This document shows positions 14,622 to 17,047 of a stretch of 17,047 nucleotides of DNA, piece by piece. The stretch lies in NCBI GenBank assembly GCA_947441745.1, contig CANEUJ010000020.1:1-17047 (forward strand), written 5' to 3'. A model generated the notes under the pieces. That model saw nothing but the letters and a program-made list of their open reading frames with translations. It ran no database searches and was not told the DNA's origin. A program made the translations under genes and the position numbers. Position 1 is the first letter of the stretch; every line of letters begins with the position of its first letter. This DNA comes from Neisseriaceae bacterium (GTDB lineage Bacteria > Pseudomonadota > Gammaproteobacteria > Burkholderiales > UBA11063).

Positions 14622-15888
14622 TTAAATCGCATCCCATATAGCTACGTAATACCTCTGGTACTGTTATAGAACCATCTGCATTTTGATAGTTTTCAAGAAC
14701 TGCAACTAGTGTACGACCAACTGCTAGACCTGAGCCATTTAAGCTATGAAGTAATTCATTTTTACCATCAGCATTTTTGTATCGAGCTTGTAGACGTCTA
14801 GTTTGATAATCAGTCATATTAGAACATGATGATATCTCGCGATAAGTATTTTGGGAAGGCAGCCATACTTCCAAATCATATGTTTTGGCTGCAGAAAAAC
14901 TAATATCCCCAGTACATAGGTTTAGTACACGATATGGTAACTCTAGTTTCTTCAAGATGTTTTCAGCGTGTTTGGTCATTTGTTCTAACGCCGCATATGA
15001 CTTACTAGCTTCAACAATCTGTACCATCTCTACTTTATCAAATTGGTGCATCCGAATCATCCCTCTGGTATCGCGTCCATAACTACCAGCTTCACTCCTA
15101 AAGCATGGTGAATGAGCTACGAATTTAAGTGGTAATTCATCAATCTTAACAATAGTATCTGCCACCATATTAGTTAGTGGAACTTCGGCGGTAGGAATAA
15201 GATACATACTCTCTTCCCCATGTTTTAATTTGAACAAATCTTCTTCAAATTTGGGTAGTTGACCTGTTCCAAGCATTGCACGAGCGTTTACCATATAAGG
15301 CACATAAGTCTCAGTATAGCCATGTTCTTCAATATGGGTATCAAGCATAAACTGTGCTAATGAACGATGTAGCTTAGCAATTTTATTTTTTAGAACCACA
15401 AAGCGACTTCCTGACATTTTACCAGCAGTTTCAAAGTCTAGCTCTTTATTAATCCCAAAACCCAAATCAACATGATCTTTCACTGCGAAATCAAAGCTTC
15501 TCGGAACACCTACACGTCTAAGCTCTTGGTTGTCTTCTTCAGTCTTACCAAGAGGAACTGACTCATGATGCATATTTGGAATACCATACATCCAATTGAT
15601 TAATTCTTCCTGAGCTGTTGCAAATTCAGTTTCAGCAAGTTTTAATTCACTACCCAGGTTTGCAACTTCAGCCATAATATGACCAACATCTTCACCCTTT
15701 GATTTAAGTACTCCAATTTGTTTTGATGAGCTATTCCGTTTTGCTTGTAATTCTTCCATCGTTACTTGTAAGCTCTTACGTTTAGCTTCTAATTCATTAA
15801 AATATTTGGTATCAATAATTACTTTTTTATGAGCTACATTAGTAGCTACTTTATCTATATCATTTCTAAGTAAATTAATATCTATCAT
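14611..15888 (-). CDS. serS: SerS, seryl-tRNA synthetase
   Basis: Class II synthetase that charges tRNA-Ser (and tRNA-Sec where present). 425 aa, the bacterial norm. The N-terminal antiparallel coiled-coil tRNA-binding arm lies at about 28-100. TAEVPLTN (233-240) is the serine-binding TxE loop. Motif 2 spans about 256-286 (PCFRSEAGSYGRDTRG, Arg264 and Glu266). Motif 3 is at about 385-400 (GSGLAVGRTLVAVLEN) with its invariant Arg. AAGGA about 7 nt before the ATG fixes the start. It lies 20 nt after hisIE on the same strand and is likely cotranscribed with the his genes. The last codons carry one arm of an inverted repeat that may control the next operon. Confidence 0.96.
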   Translation of the reverse strand: MIDINLLRNDIDKVATNVAHKKVIIDTKYFNELEAKRKSLQVTMEELQAKRNSSSKQIGVLKSKGEDVGHIMAEVANLGSELKLAETEFATAQEELINWMYGIPNMHHESVPLGKTEEDNQELRRVGVPRSFDFAVKDHVDLGFGINKELDFETAGKMSGSRFVVLKNKIAKLHRSLAQFMLDTHIEEHGYTETYVPYMVNARAMLGTGQLPKFEEDLFKLKHGEESMYLIPTAEVPLTNMVADTIVKIDELPLKFVAHSPCFRSEAGSYGRDTRGMIRMHQFDKVEMVQIVEASKSYAALEQMTKHAENILKKLELPYRVLNLCTGDISFSAAKTYDLEVWLPSQNTYREISSCSNMTDYQTRRLQARYKNADGKNELLHSLNGSGLAVGRTLVAVLENYQNADGSITVPEVLRSYMGCDLISA

Positions 15889-15908
15889 AATTGGTCCTTG
15901 TTATTAAA

Positions 15909-16511
15909 TTATTCTTTGTTCCGAGATTCAATCACAGAAGCTAAATCTTCCAATGTCAATCCTTTTGCATGAAGTAGTACAAGCGCGTGATAAACCAAAT
16001 CCGTCATCTCACCAAGATACTCTGGTGTTGTTTCATTAAGTGCAGCAATAACTACTTCTACCGCTTCTTCACCTACCTTTTGAGCAATTTTTTTAACACC
16101 TTTTTTAAGTAGATAATCTGTATAACTACCCTCAATTGGATAATTAATTCTATTAATAATAGTCTTATCTAGTTTACCGATTATCGATAATGCTGGTAAT
16201 TTTTGAGTACTAAAACAAGAAACACTACCAGTATGGCATGTTGGCCCAGCAGGGTTTGCCATAATCAAAAGCGAATCATTATCACAATCAAGATGAATAT
16301 CAATTACATGTAAAAAATCTCCAGAAGTCTCACCCTTTTGCCATAAGCGACTTTTGGTACGACTAAAAAAAGTTACCTTACCACTTGATATTGTAGCCTC
16401 TAGTGCCTCTTTATTCATAAAACCAACCATAAGTACCTGTAGTGTATGATTATCCTGAACAACTACTGGTACTAATCCATCCATTTTCGCAAAATTAATT
16501 TTATCTAACAT
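15909..16511 (-). CDS. hisIE: HisIE, bifunctional phosphoribosyl-AMP cyclohydrolase / phosphoribosyl-ATP pyrophosphatase
   Basis: Carries out steps 2 and 3 of histidine synthesis. 200 aa. The HisI domain (about 1-108) has FFSRTKSRLWQKGETSG, the metal site DCDND (75-79) and Zn-ligand cysteines Cys76, Cys92 and Cys99 in PTCHTGSVSC. The HisE domain (about 113-200) has the MazG-like KVGEEAVEVVIAAL with its Glu cluster and GEMTDLVYHALVLL. The fused form is common in gammaproteobacteria, whereas betaproteobacteria usually have separate hisI and hisE, which is worth noting for placing the organism. The start ATG overlaps the hisF stop by 7 nt, implying coupled translation. serS follows. Confidence 0.95.
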   Translation of the reverse strand: MLDKINFAKMDGLVPVVVQDNHTLQVLMVGFMNKEALEATISSGKVTFFSRTKSRLWQKGETSGDFLHVIDIHLDCDNDSLLIMANPAGPTCHTGSVSCFSTQKLPALSIIGKLDKTIINRINYPIEGSYTDYLLKKGVKKIAQKVGEEAVEVVIAALNETTPEYLGEMTDLVYHALVLLHAKGLTLEDLASVIESRNKE

Positions 16512-17047
16512 TTTCTAATCTCTATATTTTCACTAGCTAAATATTGTTTTAATTCATCTATAGCAATAATTTGTTTATGAAATATTGAAGCTGCTAATGC
16601 ACCAGTCACCCGTGTTTGTTTAAATAAATTAGCAAAGTCAGGCATACTTCCAGCACCACCTGAAGCAATAACTGGAATATTAACTAAATTGGATACTAGT
16701 TTGGTTTGAATAATATCATACCCGGCTCTAACGCCATCTTGATTCATACAATTAAGAACAATTTCACCAGCACCACGACTTTCAACTTCTACAACCCACT
16801 CTTCAACCAACCTTGACGTAACTAGTGTTTTAGACTCATCACCAGTATATTGATTCACTTGATATTGCCCATCAACAACTCTACTATCAACCCCCACAAC
16901 CACACACTGGGTGCCAAAACGCTTAGCTAATTCAGTAATTAGTTCTGGGTTTTCTAATGCTGGTGAATTAATCGAGATTTTATCAGCACCATTAGCTAAA
17001 ACCACTTCTGCCTGAGCAACTGTTCTAATACCACCAGCAACACAAAA
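16505..17047 (-). CDS. hisF: HisF, imidazole glycerol phosphate synthase cyclase subunit (5' end cut by window edge)
   Basis: Cyclase half of IGP synthase, which uses ammonia from HisH to form imidazole glycerol phosphate and AICAR. The frame is open from the right edge, so the gene enters the window at FCVAGGIRTV rather than at the internal GTG near 17005; about 181 of roughly 250 codons are present. (Beta/alpha)8-barrel marks are VAGGI, GADKISINS, VVGVDSR, the second catalytic Asp in NQDGVRAGYD, and the C-terminal phosphate-binding IPVIASGGAGSMPDF. The first catalytic Asp is outside the window. Its stop overlaps the hisIE start by 7 nt. Intact as far as seen; part of a his run that continues to the right. 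Confidence 0.95.
   Translation of the reverse strand, partial: FCVAGGIRTVAQAEVVLANGADKISINSPALENPELITELAKRFGTQCVVVGVDSRVVDGQYQVNQYTGDESKTLVTSRLVEEWVVEVESRGAGEIVLNCMNQDGVRAGYDIIQTKLVSNLVNIPVIASGGAGSMPDFANLFKQTRVTGALAASIFHKQIIAIDELKQYLASENIEIRKC

Overview
This is an AT-rich bacterial chromosome segment (roughly one-third G+C by eye) from a Gram-negative proteobacterium. It carries Kdo (lipopolysaccharide core) synthesis genes, an outer-membrane efflux lipoprotein, FabI, and his, serS, argS and rpsT genes. The argS-linked thioredoxin-like [2Fe-2S] ferredoxin resembles betaproteobacterial proteins, so a low-GC betaproteobacterium such as a Neisseriales relative is my best guess. The fused hisIE is less typical of that class, and the placement is not firm.

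Layout from left to right. (1) 1-2292, minus strand: fabI-kdsD-kdsC, transcribed from a clear extended -10 promoter at 2325-2333; kdsC runs off the left edge. (2) 2660-3409, plus strand: an orphan 249-aa protein with a PAS-like N-terminus. (3) 3528-5199, plus strand: pgl-glk, which feed glucose into the oxidative pentose phosphate or Entner-Doudoroff route. (4) 5304-9340, minus strand: a complete tripartite efflux pump, emrB-like, emrA-like and an OprM/NodT-type outer-membrane lipoprotein. (5) 9430-11885, minus strand: rpsT, a strong terminator, argS and a small ferredoxin. (6) 12120-14540: an accessory insert between rpsT and serS. It holds a plus-strand DUF2442 gene and a minus-strand ATPase/DUF4276 pair. 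(7) 14611-17047, minus strand: hisF-hisIE-serS, with hisF cut by the right edge.

The most interesting part is the accessory insert. An OLD/AAA_21-type ABC ATPase is translationally coupled (ATGA overlap) to a DUF4276 protein with TOPRIM-like acidic residues. Its architecture recalls two-gene ATPase + TOPRIM anti-phage systems such as PARIS. The DUF4276 protein has an extra C-terminal region of about 110 residues. By eye, this follows the pattern of the C-terminal tail of type III restriction-modification Mod methyltransferases, a combination I do not recognise as described. The pair has its own promoter, and an 8-bp perfect inverted repeat overlaps the predicted -35 and the end of serS.

Four of the intergenic gene starts (fabI, rpsT, the DUF2442 gene and the ATPase) have TGnTAtaAT-like extended -10 elements and weak -35 elements. 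I found no tRNA, rRNA, CRISPR array, insertion sequence or attachment site.
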